The notes: generated by a model from the letters alone, not told the origin. DNA of 64,000 nucleotides from Planctomycetota bacterium (GCA_020849665.1 JADLFX010000002.1:1-64000); one strand, 5' to 3'. Positions 7,450 through 17,508 are shown, counted from the stretch's first letter. A program made the numbers and translations.

Positions 7450-10400
7450 TCAGCGCGTGGCCTCCGCCTTGCGCTGCCACTCGTCGGCCTTCGCCGCGCG
7501 CGCCCCGTCGGGCTCGGCCGCGTTCCACTCCTTGTAGCACTCCGCGAGGTAGCGCTCGGCCGTGCGGATCTCCTTGTGTCCGGCGGGGGCGGTCGCGACC
7601 AGCCGGGCGTGGCTCTCCAACAGGACCGGCTCGGCCTCCGCGTAGCGTTGGGCCTGGGCGAGGCAGCGGCCAAGCTCCAGTCGGGCGCGCGCGGTACGCC
7701 GGTCGTCCGCTCCGTACGCCGCGCTGCGCACGTCCACCGCCTCGCGCGCGAGCGTCTCCGCCTCCCGGGTCTGGCCGGCGTCGAGGAGCAGACCCGTCAG
7801 GGTCACCGCATCGCCCGAGTAGGCGGGGTGCTTCTCCCCCATCGCGGCCTTGCGCACGGCGATGGCCTCGACCAGCTCGCGGCGTGCCTCGTCCTTGCGC
7901 CCCAGCTTCGCAAGGACATCCGCGTACTTGCTACGGGCCACAGCGGAGTTGGGGTGCTGCGGACCGAACACCTTCAGGAAGCGCTGCAGCGCGTCGCGAC
8001 CCAGCTCCTCCGCCTCGCCGAGCCGATCGAGCTGGCTCAGGGCGCCCACGAGGTTGAGCTGAGTGATGATCGTGCTCCGGCTGTCGGCGCCCTCGGTGCG
8101 CCGCCCAGCGGCCAGGGCCTTGCGCAGGTATGGCTCGGCCTCGGCGAAGCGATCGAGCCCCAGCAGCAGCACCGCATGGCTGTTGGTCGCGATGATCGTG
8201 AGCGAGTGGTCCTCGCCCAGGGCGCGCGGGCAGACCACGAGCAGCTCCTTCAGCAGCGTCTCGCCCTCCGCCTTGCGGTTGGCACGCACGAGCGTGTTGG
8301 CCAGGTCCAGCCTGCCGGAGATGGTCTCCTGGTGCTCGGCCCCGAGCAGCGCGGTCCGGGTATCGACCACTTGACGCAAGACGTCGCACGCGCGCGCGTC
8401 GTCGCCCAGCTGCGACAGGGTGCGGGCGAGGCCCGCCTTCACCAGGGCCATCGACACGGTCTGGTCCCCCTGCGCGCGGCGGCGGATCGCGATGGTTTCC
8501 TCGTAGAGCGGCAGGGCCTCCTTCGGCTTGCCCTGATCGAAGTAGAGCAGCGCGAGCGAGGCGGCGGCCTCGGCGGTCTTGGTGTGCGCATCGCCGAAGG
8601 CGCGCTTCAGGGCGGCGAAGGTGGCCGCCATCAGTGTCTCGGCCTCCTCGTACCTGCGGCGCGAGCAGAGAACGCTGGCCAGGTTCATGCGCGCGGTGAG
8701 CGTGTCGACGTGCTCCGGGCCCAGCACGCGTGCGCCGAGTTCGGCAGCCTCGCGGTACAGCGGCTCCGCCTCGTCGAGGCGCTCCCCCTGGTGCAGGAGC
8801 ACGGCGAGGCTGTTGATCACCACGAGTGTGCTCTGCCGCTCGCGCCCCAAGACGCGCGTCATCGTGGCGAGGTTGGCGCGCAGGATCGTCTCGGCTTCGG
8901 GCGCGCGGCCGATCGCCACCAGGGCATTGGCGTACTCGACCTGCATCCGCAGCGTGGTCTCGTCCTCCGGTCCCTCGACCTGCAAGGCGATCCCGGCTGC
9001 CCTGCGGCACGACTCGGCGGCGGCCTCGAGCTGGGCCTTCTGCCGCTGCCATTCGCCGAGATCGCTGAGGCCGCGGGCGTAGTCGAGCGTGCCCGCGCCG
9101 CGTCCCCTGGCCTGCAGGTCGAGGCCTGCCCGGATCTGCGTCTCGGCCGCATCGAGCAGCCCGAGCGACAGGTAGGAACGGCCGAGGATCTGCCGCACCG
9201 CGGCCTCGACCTCAGGATCGCCCACGAACGCCTTGCCCACGCCCGCGGCGGCCCGGTCGAGCGCCTGCGCCACCTTCGCCTCGCGCCCCAGCTCGCGGAC
9301 GTTGGCCGAGCCGAGCATCTCGAGCAGGAAGCGGTTGATCGCGTCGGCCTTGCGTGCGCTGCTCTCCGCGGCGAGGCGCTGCTTGTTCTCCGACTCGGCC
9401 AGTCGGTCCGCCGTGCCGCGCGCCTCTGCCTCGGCCCGACGAGCCGCCAGGGCGACATCGCGCTCGCGTTCCGCGATGTGCGCCTGCCAGGCGAACCCCG
9501 CCACGCCCGCCATGAGCGCGGCCACCACGGCGCCCGCCGCGGCGACCGTGCCGCGGTTGCGGCGCACGAACTTGCGCAGGCGGTAGGCGGCGCTCGGCGG
9601 CGCGGCCACCACGGCCTCGCCTGCGAGGTGGCGGCGGACGTCCATCGCCAGGCCGTTGGCGGTCTGGTAGCGGCGCGCGCGGTCCTTCTCCAGCGCCTTC
9701 ATCACGATCCAGTCGAGGTCGCCGCGCAGGAGGGAGCCCAGGGTCCTGGGCTCGGTGCGTCGGTGCGCGGCAATGCTGGGCAGCGTGGCGCCGGACTCGT
9801 GCAGGCGGGTGGACGGCCTGGGCGGATCGACCTCGCGGATCCGCCGCTGGATCTCGCTGAGCACGACGTCGCGGAACGTGTCCTGCCCGAAGGGCGTGGT
9901 GCCGGTGAGCAACTCGTAGAGCAGCACGCCGAGCGCGTAGACGTCGCTGCGCGTGTCGATGTCGAGCGATCCCTCGGCCTGCTCCGGGCTCATGTACTGC
10001 AGCGTCCCCACCACCTGCTGCTGCTCGGTGAACAGGGTCTTCTCGGTGAGCTTGGTGCTGGTCGCCTTGGCGATGCCGAAGTCGATCACCTTCGCACTGG
10101 GCCGGCCATCCTGCATGCCGACCATGACGTTGGATGGCTTGAGGTCGCGGTGGATGATCCCTTTGGCGTGCGCGTGCTGCACCGCGCCGCACACCTGCTC
10201 GAAGAGCTCCAGTCGCTCGGTGATGGTCAGGTGGTTCTTGTCGCAGTACTCCACGATCGGCTCGCCCTTCACGAGGTCCATCACGAAGTACGGCCGGCCG
10301 GTTTCCGTGGCGCCGGCGTCGAGCACGCGCGCGATGTTGGGGTGGTCCATCATCGCGAGCGCCTGCCGCTCCTGTTCGAAGCGGGCCACGACCTGCCGCG

Positions 10401-10782
10401 TGTCCATCCCCAGCTTGATGATCTTGAGCGCCACGCGGCGCGCGACCGGCTGCTCCTGCTCGGCCAGGAACACCGCACCGAAGCCTCCCTCGCCGATGAG
10501 TTGCAGCAGCTTGTAGGGGCCGATGCGCGTCCCGGGACCCTCGCGCAGCGGTGCCGTGGCCTCGGGCGCGACGCTCGGCGGGGTCGAAGGCGCGCGCGGA
10601 GGCTCGGCTGGCGTGGGCTGGAACTGAGGGTCTCCGGCGGCTGCGAGCATGGCTTGCAGCCTGTGTCGCAGACCGGGGTCCTGACGGCACTTGCCGTCGA
10701 GGAACGCCCGGCGCGCCGCGGGCGGCAGTTCGAGGGCCCGTTCGAAGAGGTGGAGGAGCAGGGTGTCTGCGGGATCGGGCAT
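7450..10782 (-). CDS. Ser/Thr protein kinase with membrane anchor and long TPR domain
   Basis: This is a protein of 1110 residues from ATG 10782. An alpha-helical leader is followed by a complete kinase domain: IGEGGFGAVF at 96-105, K120 in VALKII, HRDLKPSN with D213, DFG at 234-236, and GTLQYMSPEQ at about 259-268. The signature GDLDWIVMKALEKDRARRYQT is typical of planctomycete and acidobacterial kinase-TPR proteins. A transmembrane segment lies at about 411-432, and then about 650 residues of TPR repeats of the AETLLRxxLA type (kinesin-light-chain-like) fill the external side. All catalytic residues are present. Such kinases are thought to sense protein partners through the TPRs. No sigma factor gene is adjacent, unlike the kinase at 992-3019. 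Confidence 0.93.
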   Translation of the reverse strand: MPDPADTLLLHLFERALELPPAARRAFLDGKCRQDPGLRHRLQAMLAAAGDPQFQPTPAEPPRAPSTPPSVAPEATAPLREGPGTRIGPYKLLQLIGEGGFGAVFLAEQEQPVARRVALKIIKLGMDTRQVVARFEQERQALAMMDHPNIARVLDAGATETGRPYFVMDLVKGEPIVEYCDKNHLTITERLELFEQVCGAVQHAHAKGIIHRDLKPSNVMVGMQDGRPSAKVIDFGIAKATSTKLTEKTLFTEQQQVVGTLQYMSPEQAEGSLDIDTRSDVYALGVLLYELLTGTTPFGQDTFRDVVLSEIQRRIREVDPPRPSTRLHESGATLPSIAAHRRTEPRTLGSLLRGDLDWIVMKALEKDRARRYQTANGLAMDVRRHLAGEAVVAAPPSAAYRLRKFVRRNRGTVAAAGAVVAALMAGVAGFAWQAHIAERERDVALAARRAEAEARGTADRLAESENKQRLAAESSARKADAINRFLLEMLGSANVRELGREAKVAQALDRAAAGVGKAFVGDPEVEAAVRQILGRSYLSLGLLDAAETQIRAGLDLQARGRGAGTLDYARGLSDLGEWQRQKAQLEAAAESCRRAAGIALQVEGPEDETTLRMQVEYANALVAIGRAPEAETILRANLATMTRVLGRERQSTLVVINSLAVLLHQGERLDEAEPLYREAAELGARVLGPEHVDTLTARMNLASVLCSRRRYEEAETLMAATFAALKRAFGDAHTKTAEAAASLALLYFDQGKPKEALPLYEETIAIRRRAQGDQTVSMALVKAGLARTLSQLGDDARACDVLRQVVDTRTALLGAEHQETISGRLDLANTLVRANRKAEGETLLKELLVVCPRALGEDHSLTIIATNSHAVLLLGLDRFAEAEPYLRKALAAGRRTEGADSRSTIITQLNLVGALSQLDRLGEAEELGRDALQRFLKVFGPQHPNSAVARSKYADVLAKLGRKDEARRELVEAIAVRKAAMGEKHPAYSGDAVTLTGLLLDAGQTREAETLAREAVDVRSAAYGADDRRTARARLELGRCLAQAQRYAEAEPVLLESHARLVATAPAGHKEIRTAERYLAECYKEWNAAEPDGARAAKADEWQRKAEATR

Positions 10783-10864
10783 GGGTCGTACGCCTGCCGT
10801 GACGCGACGGTTGCGAGCGATGCGATGGGCGGAGACGAGAGTGGGACGAGCGCCGCGCGGCCTC

Positions 10865-10870
10865 AGCCTA
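10865..10870 (-). promoter_or_regulatory. putative -10 element of the kinase-TPR gene
   Basis: Read leftward the site is GGTTAGGCTGAG, the same TAGGCT hexamer that precedes the other kinase gene (975-980). It lies about 83 nt before the ATG. No clear -35 is visible. Confidence 0.3.
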
Positions 10871-11051
10871 ACCGTTCCGGTCGGACTTGCGCTCTCACGC
10901 GGCGACCCGGACCAACGCCGCCCTTGTCGCCACGACGCAACTGGCGGGGCGACGTCGCCACCCGAGGTCTGGGCCCTGGCGCGTCCGGGATCCGAGTCGC
11001 GGACACGACTCGTCCGGTCTCGCGCCGCGCAGCCCCGGGCGAAGAGGCGCA

Positions 11052-11088
11052 CCCCCGCCGCCGCCCGGTGCATGGCACCGGCGGCGGG
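11052..11088 (-). terminator. GC-rich hairpin downstream of the DUF4932 gene
   Basis: CGGTGC and GCACCG pair across a 3-nt ATG loop, and the stem extends outward, with a bulge, through CCGCC/GGCGG repeats. It begins 18 bp after the stop at 11107. No T-run follows, so it may be a factor-assisted terminator or only an mRNA-stabilising stem. Confidence 0.45.
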
Positions 11089-11106
11089 AGGCGCCGCCGT
11101 CCTCGC

Positions 11107-12522
11107 TCAGCGGGCGGTCTGCCCGCGCGTGCGGAAGCGGACCTGCACCGGCGGCAGCGGGGTGCCGTCGGCGGCGCGGAACGAGTCGTACTTGCCGCGG
11201 TTCAGCCAGAGCTCGTAGTCCCACTCCGGCCTCAGCTCGATCGGCACCGTGAGCACCTTGCGATCCTGGTCGTACGCCGGCTTGCCGGTGATCTTCGGGA
11301 AGTGCTCGCCGCCGCCGACCACCGACCACATGCCGTCCTGCATCGGCCGGTCGAAGGTGATGACCAGCGCCTTGGTCGCCGGGTCGACGTCGCGGGCGCC
11401 GTCCTTGGGCACGATCGACACCACCTTCGGGGCCTTCGCGATCTGTGCGTCCAGCCTCGGCACGGCGTCGCGGAAGAACGCGCCGAGCCGCGGCGCGAAC
11501 GCGTGCAGCGTCGGGTAGGCCTTGCGGTCCCGCTCGTACTCCGTGGCGAGGAGGTCGGCGAGCGCGCCGGCCCAAACGAACGATCGGCGCGTCTGTTCGC
11601 GGGCCTCGTCGGCCGCCGCCTGGTCGCCCTCGGCGGCGGCGCGGTAGCGGATCACGCACGCGCGCACCAGGGACTCGCAGAGCAACGTGTGGCCGTTGCC
11701 GTACGCCTGCGCCTTCATGGCCGCGGCCGTGCGCGTGAAGAGCTCGTCGCCGGCCTTGGCCAGGAGGGCAGAGTGCGCCTCGACCACCGGGTTGCAGAAC
11801 GAATGGCAGTACTCGTGCACGAGCGTCGGCACCACCGACTTGTCGTAGCGCGGCAGCCCCTGCCCGTCCTTGTCCCAGCAGCCCACGATCGCGTAGAGGT
11901 CCTCGGTGCCGTCGGCGCAAAGGACGCTGGGCCCGTAGTTGCCACCCCCGTTCAGCAGGCCGAGGACGACCTGGAAGCGCGCCTTCGGCCGCTCGCCGAA
12001 GAAGGTGCCGAACCACTGCATGGCCACGTGCTCGGCGACGACCTTCTGCATCTGCGCCTCGGCGTGCGCATGGAGCTCCCGCTGGCCGGCGAGGAACTCC
12101 TGGACCTTGGTGTCGCGCACGAACTCGCCGAGGTGGGCCAGGAACGACCGGGCGTCGCCCTCGGTCCAGCGCTTGTCCAGGCGCTGCGGGTGCCTGCCGC
12201 GGGTCGCGAAGCGCGGCGGGTCGATGCCTTCCAGATGGACCGCGAACGACGCCACCGCGTCGTAGCTGATGCCGCGCTGCCGCCGCAGCTCGCGCGCCTG
12301 TCGGACGGCGGCGTGCTCCTTGTGCGGGGCGAAGTGCGCCTCGATCGCCGCGTTGTAGCGCTCGAGCCGGCCCTGGCCGTATTCGGGATTGCCCGCGAGC
12401 CGGAACACGGCGCTGAGCAGCTCGATGCGCGGGTCGACGCGCACGGGGATGGCCGGCGCCGTCGACTGCGCGGTGAGAGCGGCGGCGAGCAGGACGAAGG
12501 CCAGCGGCAGCGGTGCGCCCAT
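11107..12522 (-). CDS. exported DUF4932 metalloprotease-like protein
   Basis: The protein has 471 residues from ATG 12522, with signal peptide MGAPLPLAFVLLAAALTAQ. The central domain matches the DUF4932 family: FQVVLGLLNGGGNYGPSV, then LVHEYCHSFCNP, an H-E-x-x-H zinc-protease motif (His236, Glu237, His240), and a helical segment after it that could supply the third ligand. The C-terminal roughly 110 residues (IVPKDGARDVDPATKALVITF ... LRPEWDYELWLN) look like a bacterial Ig-like (Big_5) domain. The protein is probably a secreted or periplasmic metallopeptidase of unknown substrate. A TACTCT hexamer lies only 7 nt upstream of the ATG, so the transcript may be leaderless. Confidence 0.8.
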   Translation of the reverse strand: MGAPLPLAFVLLAAALTAQSTAPAIPVRVDPRIELLSAVFRLAGNPEYGQGRLERYNAAIEAHFAPHKEHAAVRQARELRRQRGISYDAVASFAVHLEGIDPPRFATRGRHPQRLDKRWTEGDARSFLAHLGEFVRDTKVQEFLAGQRELHAHAEAQMQKVVAEHVAMQWFGTFFGERPKARFQVVLGLLNGGGNYGPSVLCADGTEDLYAIVGCWDKDGQGLPRYDKSVVPTLVHEYCHSFCNPVVEAHSALLAKAGDELFTRTAAAMKAQAYGNGHTLLCESLVRACVIRYRAAAEGDQAAADEAREQTRRSFVWAGALADLLATEYERDRKAYPTLHAFAPRLGAFFRDAVPRLDAQIAKAPKVVSIVPKDGARDVDPATKALVITFDRPMQDGMWSVVGGGEHFPKITGKPAYDQDRKVLTVPIELRPEWDYELWLNRGKYDSFRAADGTPLPPVQVRFRTRGQTAR

Positions 12523-12647
12523 GACGCACAGAGTAGGCCGCGGCGGGCGCGGCGGCATGTCCGGCGCCGCGCCGGGGTGGAGCGGCCCCGGGGTGCGGAC
12601 CTGCTCCCGCGCCGGCGCTGGCGCCGCCCCCCGCCAGCAGTCGCGCA

Positions 12648-14714
12648 TCACCTCCCGATCGTGACGCGCAGCCCGTCGGTGGTCACCGCACCCGCGGCAT
12701 TCACGCCGCCAAGGGCCGCGAACCACTGGAACGTGGCCGGCGTGCCGACCAGTGCGCCCAATGGCGGAATCGGGAACGCGAACGTGGCCGTGCCCGCCGG
12801 CGTGACCGCCAGCGGGCCGATCGTGACCAGGAGGTCGTTCCACAGCAGCGAGCCCGGCGCGCCGTAGGCGCTCAGCTCCAGGGGCAGGAACCCGTGATCG
12901 TCGCGCAATCCGAGCGTGAGCACCGCGGCGCTCGCCGGCGTGCCGGACACCGGGAGTCTCGCGTCGAGCAGATCGATCCGCAGGCTTTCGCCGATGCGCG
13001 CCGTGGCGTTGGGCGAGGCGATGCGCGGCAGGAAGCGGAACAGGCCGAACCCGCGCGTGCCGAAGGCGTGGACCGAACCCGCGAGCACGTACTCGTCCGC
13101 ACCCAGGTCCGGGAGCGGCAGGCCACCGACCCGGCCCACGGAGAAGCGCGGGTCGCCCTCGTAGTCGGTCGCGGGGAGCGCAGCGGAGACGTCGCCCTTG
13201 TCGATGCACGGCGAGCCGGGGCCGAGCTTGTAGGTGGGACGGAGGAGCTGGGGATTGGTGTGGTTGAGATTGCCGGCGCCGGGCCAGGAGGAGGACTCGA
13301 AGCAGGAGTACGTGGGCGTGGCGCCCGCGGGGGCGATGAGGTCGATCGTGTTGCCCGAGAAGATGCAGTGGTCGACGGAGGAGCCGGCGGCGAAGTAGGC
13401 CAGGGCGACGCCTCTGCCGTTGTCGGCGACGGTGCAGGAGAGCAGCACGACCGGGTGTGTGGCGGAGACGCCGATGCCGGTGCCGGGGCAGCCCGTGACA
13501 TGTGCAGACTCGATCCGGGTCGCCCCGAGGCTGCCGGGAGAGGACACGTACCAGCCGGCCGCGCAGGAGTGGATGCGATCGCCCTCCGAGTGGAGATCCA
13601 CTGCGACGCTCGCCGGGATCGGGTCGACCTGAGCGCCGAAGCCGCAGTCCTCGAAGCGATTCCCGGTCGTGGACACCGCGACGATTCCAACGCCCTGCGG
13701 CCGCACCCAGAGACCCCGGGGACAGGCCGTGACCGTGTTGCGAGCGAGCACGATGCGGTACGGCCGGGGCGCCGTCACTCCCAGTGCCCGGATGCCGGAT
13801 TCACAGTGCACGAAGGAGCAGTCGCGCACCAGGAGCGCGGGATCGCCAGGGCGCTCGTAATCCAATCGGAGGCCCGAGATGCGCATGCTCACGAACGAGC
13901 AATCGGCCACGGTGACGTTCGTGGGCGGAGCGAACTCGGCGCTGCGGAGCCAGATGCCGTTGGAGCACCGCGCGAAGAAGTTCGAACGGAACGATGCGCC
14001 GAGGGTGGCTCCGCCGGGACTCAGATCCGCGAGCACGACGCCCGAGCCTTCCACCAGGTCGTGGAACCAGTTCTCCTCGAACTCGGGCTGCACGACCGCG
14101 CCGCTGCCCGACGCGTACACGCGCACTCCGTCGCCGGGGCCGGTGAAGGAGTTCTGGAAGAACCGCGGATCGTCGTTCTCCGGCGCGAACGTCTGCAGGG
14201 CGACGCCGGCTCCGGTCTGGCCTTGGAACGAGCACTCCAGCAAGTGCGGCCGGTGACGCTGGCCGGGATCGGCGCCCAATTCCACCCCGTGAACCCCGCC
14301 GTCGAACGCCAGGCGCCGGAGCATGACCTGATCGCGGTGGTAGGTCTCTTGGCGCCGGAAGCGCATGCCGGTCTGGCCCGCGGGGATGCCGATCACGGGC
14401 GACCTGCCGTGTCCCGCGATGGCACCCTCGATGCCCACGTTGAACGCCGGGACGATCGGCAGCGTCTCGCCGTTGGTCGTGGGCGAATACACCTGATTGC
14501 CCTCCACGAGGAGCCTGCGACCCGCGGGGTGCGTGGGGCGCGGGATCTGCGCCAGGGCATAGGTGATCGTCTTCCACGGCGTCCCCGGCGACGTGCCGAA
14601 GCCAGGGGCATCGGTGCCGGTCCGGCCGTTCACGTAGTAATCCTGCGCGAGGATGGGTCCGGCCAGGACGAGCAGGGCCAGGCGAGCGAGGGGGGCTGGG
14701 TGCGTGAGGTTCAT
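12648..14714 (-). CDS. secreted right-handed parallel beta-helix protein
   Basis: The protein has 688 residues. ATG 14714 is supported by AGGAG 8 nt upstream and by the signal peptide MNLTHPAPLARLALLVLAGPILAQ. After DYYVNGRTGTDAPGFGTSPG (a DUF1565-like opening: time-to-coil GT-x-PWKTI) come more than ten rungs of the beta-helix type with N-, C- and V-rich turns, for example VTVADCSFVSMRISGLRL and VVLLSCTVADNGRGVAL. The segment GPGSPCIDKGD ... DYEGDPR ... DLGADEY is the standard choice-of-anchor ending of such repeats. The last 120 residues form a separate beta domain ending FQWFAALGG ... TTDGLRVTIGR, which resembles the C-termini of other secreted proteins in this window. It is likely a cell-surface polysaccharide-binding or structural protein; no lyase residues are identified. 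Confidence 0.82.
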   Translation of the reverse strand: MNLTHPAPLARLALLVLAGPILAQDYYVNGRTGTDAPGFGTSPGTPWKTITYALAQIPRPTHPAGRRLLVEGNQVYSPTTNGETLPIVPAFNVGIEGAIAGHGRSPVIGIPAGQTGMRFRRQETYHRDQVMLRRLAFDGGVHGVELGADPGQRHRPHLLECSFQGQTGAGVALQTFAPENDDPRFFQNSFTGPGDGVRVYASGSGAVVQPEFEENWFHDLVEGSGVVLADLSPGGATLGASFRSNFFARCSNGIWLRSAEFAPPTNVTVADCSFVSMRISGLRLDYERPGDPALLVRDCSFVHCESGIRALGVTAPRPYRIVLARNTVTACPRGLWVRPQGVGIVAVSTTGNRFEDCGFGAQVDPIPASVAVDLHSEGDRIHSCAAGWYVSSPGSLGATRIESAHVTGCPGTGIGVSATHPVVLLSCTVADNGRGVALAYFAAGSSVDHCIFSGNTIDLIAPAGATPTYSCFESSSWPGAGNLNHTNPQLLRPTYKLGPGSPCIDKGDVSAALPATDYEGDPRFSVGRVGGLPLPDLGADEYVLAGSVHAFGTRGFGLFRFLPRIASPNATARIGESLRIDLLDARLPVSGTPASAAVLTLGLRDDHGFLPLELSAYGAPGSLLWNDLLVTIGPLAVTPAGTATFAFPIPPLGALVGTPATFQWFAALGGVNAAGAVTTDGLRVTIGR

Positions 14715-14992
14715 CGAGGACGCTCCTGGCGAACGGCGCGGCGACCGGCGCCGGCGCGGCGGAGGCACAGCCTGCACGGCGCGGCGCCGAGCATCGTGCC
14801 GCTCCGTTCGCCAGCCGCGTCTGCGCAGCGTTGGGCGCGTCGCTCCCAGGATCCCAGACCCTCCGGCGATCGGCGAGGGGGGCAGCCCACCCGGTTCCCT
14901 GGGTCGCGGCCGCCTTCGCGACTCCACCATCCGGGCGGCGTGCCTCCCGCTCGCGCGAGGAGACGACCGGCTCGACCCCGGCGTGCGGGTCG

Positions 14993-17371
14993 CTACTCCC
15001 GCGCCTCGGCCAGGATCAGCGTCACCGTACGCACCGCTCCGCCGCGGCGGACCGTGAGCGCGACCTTGGTGCCCGCCGGGCGTTTGGCCATGGCGTCGCG
15101 GAACTCGCGCACGGTGAACACGGTGTCGTCGTCGACCCGCAGGATCAGATCGTCGGGTCTGAGGCCGGCCGACGCGCCCGGCGAGCCTGGCGCCACGCGC
15201 TCGACGAAGGGTGGCGCGCCGGGGCCCGAGGCGAAGAGCCGGATGCCGTGCTGGCCGGGCGGGGCCTTGGCCGGAGTGTCGCCGGCGCCGGGCCCGGTGC
15301 CGCTCGCGGCCGCGAGCGCCCGCGCTGCCGCGCCGTAGCGGTCGGGCAGGGCCTTGCCGAGGAAGCCGAGCACGAGGTCCGCGGGGACGGCGAGGGAGAG
15401 CTGCGTGTTGGTCTCGGTGGAGTCGACCACCTTCCAGTTCACTCCCACCAGCGAGCCGTCGAGGGCGAAGAGTCCCCCACCCTCGTTGCCGGGGTTGTTG
15501 GCGGCGTCGGTCAGCCAGAGGTCGCCGTCATAGGGAACCTCCTGGAGCCGGAAGCGCAGGCCGCTGCGGATCCGCGCGGAGAGCACGCCGAAGGTGACGC
15601 TGGGCTTCTCGGCGAACTCGGCGATCCGGAACGGGTTGCCGAGCGAGAACACCTGGTCGCCAGGACGGGGCGCCGCACGGGAGGGGCCGGTGCCGGCGGC
15701 GGCGCCAGCGTCGACGAAGGGGAGCGGGCGGCCGGCGGCGATGCGCAGCAGGCGGAGGCCGAGCCTCTCGTCCACATCGAGGAGGGTGGCCTCGTGGACG
15801 CTGCCGTCGGCGAGGACCACGCGCGTGCTGCCGCTCTGCAGCATGACCTGCTCGATGGTGAGGACGTGCCCATCGGGACTCACCAGGAGGCCGCTGGCAT
15901 AGGGGCGGATCGTGCGCACGCCCGACGCGCCGTGCACCTTCACGAGCGTGGGCAGGAGCGACTCGATGGCGCGCTCGAGCGGCGACGCGGCGGCGCGCTC
16001 GACGAAGGCAAAGGGCAGGTCGGCGCGGCGCGCCTCCCGGGGCAGGGCGCGTCCGGCGGCGGCGCGCGCGGGTGGGGCGCCCCAGTCGACGCCCCAGGCG
16101 CCCGCGGGCCGGACCGCGGCGACCTCGGGTTGCACGGCGAGCCGGGCCATGGCGGCGGAGGCGAGCTCGAGGTGCTCCGGGCCCGCGATGCGGTTCTCAT
16201 CGCGGCTGGAGCCGGTGTCGAGGCGGGGCAGGCGCAGCGTGATCTCCTGCACAGGTCCGTAGCCGCCGCCGTCGAGCTTCTTGCGGAAGCCGAGGCGCAC
16301 CGGGTGGCCGGCGGGCAGGATGCCCACCATCGTGGCGAGCTGGTTGGCGCTGCGCACCGGGACGCCCTGGAAGGACACGATCTCGTCGCCGAGACCCACG
16401 CCGGCGGCTGCGGCGAGCGAGTCGCGGAACGTGGCCTGCACGAACACGCCATGGCGCTTGGGTTCGCCGGGCGCCGGGCCGAACCAGGCGTTGAGGTCGA
16501 GCGTGCCGTGCTCGACGTGCCTGCCGCGCAGGAGGTCGGGGAGGAAGTTCAGGATCTGGCGCGAGGCCACCGCGAACCCGACCCCAACGTTCACGCGGCC
16601 GCGCTCGCCCACGGCGATCCGGCCGTTGATCCCGACGATCTGTCCGTGCCGGTTGAAGAGCGGTCCACCCGAGTTGCCCGGATTGACCGGCGCGTCGATC
16701 TGGATGCAGTCGGGATAGACGAGGAAGCGGTCGCCTTGCCCCTGCTGGTAGCGGTGCGTGCCGGAGACGATCCCGCGCGTGACCGTGGGTTGGAAGTCGC
16801 CCGAGACGTGGAAGGGATGCCCCATGGCGAAGACCTCCTCGCCGGCCAGCAGTTCGTCGGAGTCGCCGAACGGCGCGAAGGGGAAGGTGGGGCGTGGAAC
16901 GGGTGCGGAGGCGGTGGTCGCGGGCGTGGGAGCCGGCGCCGTGACGAGGCCCGCGCCGGGAACCGTGCCCGGCACGGCGGGGCGGCTCGCGGCGCCGCCA
17001 CGATCGGGCCGGGTGCCGTGGGGCTGGGAGGCGGCACCGGCGTCCTTGGGGCGCAGGCAGAGCACGGCGAGGTCGGAGCCCGGGTCGATGCCGAGGACGT
17101 CCGCGAGGTGGAGGGTCCCGTCGGCGAGGCCGACCTTCATGGTCTTCACCTCGGGCTTGCCCACCACGTGGAAGTTGGTGAGGACGAAGCCGGCAGGATC
17201 GATCACGACGCCCGAGCCGCCGGCCTCCGCCTGCAGCGGCATCACGGTGCACACCGCGGGGGTGACGCGCGCGATCGCGGCTTCGAGCACGGAGGGGCCT
17301 TCCTGCTGCGCCGCGAGGAGCGGGGCGAGGACCAGGAGCGGCGCGGCGCATCGCGCGGACGGGCACATCAT
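14993..17371 (-). CDS. tandem HtrA/DegP-like protein: active protease-PDZ plus inactive protease-PDZ
   Basis: The protein has 792 residues from ATG 17371 with a short signal peptide (PLLVLAPLLAAQ). The first trypsin-like domain has a full triad: His68 (LTNFHVV), Asp100 (GSDLAVL) and Ser234 (NPGNSGGPLF), interrupted by a proline/alanine-rich insert at about 110-165. A PDZ-like segment follows at about 305-382. A second protease-like domain (about 465-670) aligns but has lost all three catalytic residues: Glu507 sits where His should be (VLTIEQVM), Gly-Leu where Asp should be (ERLGLRLL), and Glu630 replaces Ser (NPGNEGGGLF). A second PDZ (about 712-788) closes the protein. It acts in periplasmic proteolysis or chaperoning, and the dead half probably binds substrates or regulates the live half. 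Confidence 0.88.
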   Translation of the reverse strand: MMCPSARCAAPLLVLAPLLAAQQEGPSVLEAAIARVTPAVCTVMPLQAEAGGSGVVIDPAGFVLTNFHVVGKPEVKTMKVGLADGTLHLADVLGIDPGSDLAVLCLRPKDAGAASQPHGTRPDRGGAASRPAVPGTVPGAGLVTAPAPTPATTASAPVPRPTFPFAPFGDSDELLAGEEVFAMGHPFHVSGDFQPTVTRGIVSGTHRYQQGQGDRFLVYPDCIQIDAPVNPGNSGGPLFNRHGQIVGINGRIAVGERGRVNVGVGFAVASRQILNFLPDLLRGRHVEHGTLDLNAWFGPAPGEPKRHGVFVQATFRDSLAAAAGVGLGDEIVSFQGVPVRSANQLATMVGILPAGHPVRLGFRKKLDGGGYGPVQEITLRLPRLDTGSSRDENRIAGPEHLELASAAMARLAVQPEVAAVRPAGAWGVDWGAPPARAAAGRALPREARRADLPFAFVERAAASPLERAIESLLPTLVKVHGASGVRTIRPYASGLLVSPDGHVLTIEQVMLQSGSTRVVLADGSVHEATLLDVDERLGLRLLRIAAGRPLPFVDAGAAAGTGPSRAAPRPGDQVFSLGNPFRIAEFAEKPSVTFGVLSARIRSGLRFRLQEVPYDGDLWLTDAANNPGNEGGGLFALDGSLVGVNWKVVDSTETNTQLSLAVPADLVLGFLGKALPDRYGAAARALAAASGTGPGAGDTPAKAPPGQHGIRLFASGPGAPPFVERVAPGSPGASAGLRPDDLILRVDDDTVFTVREFRDAMAKRPAGTKVALTVRRGGAVRTVTLILAEARE

Positions 17372-17508
17372 CGGGCCCGGACGATAGCACGGCCGCGCGG
17401 GTCGTGGTGGGCACGACATGCGGCCGTTCGCCGGCACGGTGCGGGCCTCGCAGCCGGCCAGTGCGCCGTGATGCGTGATGGCCGGCGCTTCGGCCGGTGC
17501 CGCCAGGC

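Larger units (their letters stand above)
10783..11106. other. intergenic region upstream of the kinase-TPR gene
   Basis: These 324 bp between two leftward genes hold a strong GC-rich hairpin just after the upstream gene (11052-11088) and a TAGGCT hexamer that may be the kinase promoter. I see no small gene. Confidence 0.5.
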
